Assembly: GCA_964639875.1 (NCBI GenBank)
Contig: CAZXEM010000001.1
Location: 1-60,593, forward strand
Direction of reading: 5' to 3'
DNA: 60,593 nucleotides
Source: CAZQLW01 sp964639875
GTDB lineage: Archaea; Nanobdellota; Nanobdellia; Woesearchaeales; GW2011-AR9
A program made the position numbers and the translations under genes. Below the pieces are notes generated by a model. The model was not told the DNA's origin and made no database searches. It saw only the letters and a program-made list of their open reading frames with translations. Below are positions 58,933-60,593 of the stretch, in pieces; position 1 is the stretch's first letter; each line of letters starts with the position of its first letter.

Positions 58933-59672
58933 TTTACTTTATCACCTGCATTATTTTCGTTAGGATTATTAGGATTAACATCTTCTTTAGCTTCTTCAAC
59001 TTTTTCTTCTTCTTTCTTTTCTTCTTTAACAGGTTCTTCAGTTTTTACTTCTTTAACTTCAGGTTTAGCTTCTTCTTTAACTTCTTCAGCTTTTTGTTCT
59101 TCCACTTTAGGTTCCGCAGGCTTGTCCGAGGATTCAGAATCTTTTGATTCTGTAACTTCTTTAACTACAGGCTTATTAACCTTTTCTTCTTCTTTAACTT
59201 CAGTTGATTTTTTTACACTTTTCTTTTTATCTTTCTTTTCTTTAACTGCCATCTCTTTAACTTCAATTTCAAGATGAGACCTTTTTGTACCAGTCCGTCT
59301 TCTACCGCCAGTAAGAGGAATTGAAGCTCTATTAGCAATCAATTTAGTAATTTTTAAATTTGAACTGTTCAAACCTTTATAATGAGCATTTGCTTCAACT
59401 GAATTAATTAATTGTAAAAAGCATTTAGCAGCTTTTTGAGGGAACTTACCTGCAGACATACCAGCTTTATGACCAGTGTCACGGATAAATCTTTTAAACG
59501 GAACTGCCCTTTTTAATGAAATAACTTCTTCTAACAAGCCCTTAACATGAGCGGTATTTTTATAACGTAAAAAATTACCAATTTCAATACAATCCTTAGT
59601 TGATATTGCTAAATTTTTAGCACTAGCAGTAGCAAAATGTTCAGGATTTTTTGTTTTTTTGATTTCAGCCAT
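58929..59672 (-). CDS. rpl22: 50S ribosomal protein uL22 with a long charged tail
   Basis: The core (about 1-150) is archaeal uL22 (FATASAKNLAISTKDCIEIGNFLRYKNTAHVKGLLEEVISLKRAVPFKRF, GKFPQKAAKCFLQLINSVEANAHYKGL). About 95 residues of Lys, Glu, Val and Pro follow (EEVKEEAKPEVKEVKTEEPVKEEKKEEEKVEE). The total is 247. The tail would extend from the exit-tunnel side of the ribosome. Confidence 0.94.
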   Translation of the reverse strand: MAEIKKTKNPEHFATASAKNLAISTKDCIEIGNFLRYKNTAHVKGLLEEVISLKRAVPFKRFIRDTGHKAGMSAGKFPQKAAKCFLQLINSVEANAHYKGLNSSNLKITKLIANRASIPLTGGRRRTGTKRSHLEIEVKEMAVKEKKDKKKSVKKSTEVKEEEKVNKPVVKEVTESKDSESSDKPAEPKVEEQKAEEVKEEAKPEVKEVKTEEPVKEEKKEEEKVEEAKEDVNPNNPNENNAGDKVK

Positions 59673-59695
59673 TTTATTATATTATTATTATATTT

Positions 59696-60076
59696 TTACC
59701 TTGCAGATATTGCTTTACTTGATCTTGTTGCACCGACACCTGCTGAACTATGAGATACAGTTTTACGTGTATGTGAAAACTCGCCCAAATAATGGCCAAG
59801 CATTTCTAAAGTAATACTAAGCATCATAAATTCTTTACCATTATAAATTTTAATCGTCTTTCCTAACATTTTAGGAACAATGATCATGTTACGGCAATGA
59901 GTTTTAATATTACTACCGCCAACTTCAATATTTGCCATTAATTTTTTCTGTTGTTCGGATAAACCGCGTTTTAAAGATCTTCTTTGTCTAGATGGAACTA
60001 GTCCTAGGAACTCTTTCATGTCCATCTCTTTAACTTCTTCTTCAGTTTTTCCGTGCCACAATAATTCTTTTGCCAT
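59696..60076 (-). CDS. rps19: 30S ribosomal protein uS19
   Basis: A small-subunit head protein, 126 residues. The archaeal N-terminus (KELLWHGKTEEEVKEMDMKEFLGLVPSRQRRSLKRGL) and core (NIKTHCRNMIIVPKMLGKTIKIYNGKEF, MLGHYLGEFSHTRKTVSHSSAGVGATRSS) are present. Normal length. Confidence 0.95.
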   Translation of the reverse strand: MAKELLWHGKTEEEVKEMDMKEFLGLVPSRQRRSLKRGLSEQQKKLMANIEVGGSNIKTHCRNMIIVPKMLGKTIKIYNGKEFMMLSITLEMLGHYLGEFSHTRKTVSHSSAGVGATRSSKAISAR

Positions 60077-60092
60077 TTTAGATTATTTGAGT

Positions 60093-60593
60093 TTATTTCC
60101 TCTTACCTGTTCTTCTTGGAGCAATTTTACCAACTTTTCTTCCTGGTGGTGCATGTCTTGAAGCCTGTGTTGGACGACCTTTAACGTGTGAACATTTTCC
60201 ACCGAACGGATGGTCAACCGCATTCATTGAAATACCACAAACTTTAGGATACAATTTATTTCTAGCTCTCATCTTTTTCATCCTTGTTCCCGCTTTCAAG
60301 AATGGCTTATCTAACCTTCCAGAACCGGAAATTGAGCCAATTGCTGCTCGACAATTAGGTAAAAAGATTTTTTCTTTATTTGAAGGTAACTTTACTCGAA
60401 CTGAACTTTCAGTCTTAGCAATAACTTTAGCAAACGTTCCACTTGAACGAACAAGTTTACCGCCATCGCCAGGTTTAAGTTCAATATTATGAACCAAAGT
60501 ACCCTCAGGAATATCACTTAATAATAAAACATTTCCTGGTTTAATTTCTTTAGCGCCAACACTAATTGGATCACCAACTTTAATTCCTTCAGG
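60093..60593 (-). CDS. rpl2: 50S ribosomal protein uL2, C-terminal part (gene begins beyond the right edge)
   Basis: Peptidyl-transferase-centre protein. The frame stays open to the window edge with PEGIKVGDPISVGAKEIKPGN and GTLVHNIELKPGDGGKLVRSSG. The conserved GISMNAVDHPFGG with its catalytic-centre His follows, and the basic C-terminus. About 166 residues are visible of an expected 240. The internal ATG at 60497 is not the true start. uL23, uL4 and uL3 probably lie further right. Confidence 0.94.
   Translation of the reverse strand, partial: PEGIKVGDPISVGAKEIKPGNVLLLSDIPEGTLVHNIELKPGDGGKLVRSSGTFAKVIAKTESSVRVKLPSNKEKIFLPNCRAAIGSISGSGRLDKPFLKAGTRMKKMRARNKLYPKVCGISMNAVDHPFGGKCSHVKGRPTQASRHAPPGRKVGKIAPRRTGKRK

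Noticed and set aside
60093..60497. Short uL2 starting at the internal ATG 60497
   Set aside because: The frame stays open and conserved to the window edge, so the gene is simply cut by the window.

Overview
The window is archaeal and AT-rich. Archaeal markers include an archaeal S10/spc-type ribosomal protein operon (uL2 to SecY with eL19, eL32, eS4, SUI1 and Rpp29 in archaeal order), eS19/eL39/eL31, aEF1A, a proteasome beta subunit, aCPSF1, a class I CCA enzyme, archaeal TATA boxes about 25 nt upstream of leaderless starts, and tRNA genes with introns. Small surface proteins of unknown function, nucleoside-salvage kinases and charged tails on ribosomal proteins suggest a DPANN archaeon (Woesearchaeota/Pacearchaeota-like). 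The lineage is my inference; no 16S rRNA lies in the window.

Layout. 1-8 kb: isoleucyl-tRNA synthetase (partial), a full bacterial-type sigma-70 factor, a membrane-tethered winged-helix protein, a Nudix hydrolase, and an envelope block (acidic lipoprotein, secreted coiled-coil protein, PGF-pre-PGF surface protein, prepilin peptidase). 8-18 kb: coiled-coil proteins, AsnRS, a protein kinase, aEF1A, uS10, CCA enzyme, membrane proteins. 18-21.6 kb: a doubly interrupted tRNA-Ser, aCPSF1 with a duplicated ribosome-binding/start region, proteasome beta. 21.7-27.5 kb: one run of 16 small same-strand genes, nine of which encode lipobox signal peptides. Several carry Ca-binding-type loops or His-rich metal-binding tracts, and the run is divergent from an AbrB/PhoU-like regulator. 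28.5-46 kb: a doubly interrupted tRNA-Thr, ScpA, a HerA-like ATPase, HtpX/LemA, a hydrolase, SpoIIM, a RecB-like nuclease, eL31/eL39/eS19, topoisomerase IB, radical SAM, three nucleoside-kinase-type genes in tandem, tRNA-Ile, a thioredoxin-fold membrane protein and an EMC3/YidC-like insertase. 46-60.6 kb: an MFS transporter, a GNAT enzyme, then the ribosomal protein operon read leftwards from uL2 to SecY.

Four points stand out. (1) A complete RpoD-type sigma factor sits behind an archaeal promoter in an archaeal neighbourhood. (2) The lipoprotein island looks like an undescribed envelope system. (3) tRNA-Ser(UGA) and tRNA-Thr(UGU) each carry, besides an anticodon-loop intron, an 85-nt T-loop intron from one family, with compensatory base changes and bulge-helix-bulge geometry. 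(4) In front of both of these tRNAs lies an extra copy of the tRNA 5' end, placed at the predicted transcription start. I see no CRISPR array, rRNA, insertion sequence or prophage genes.
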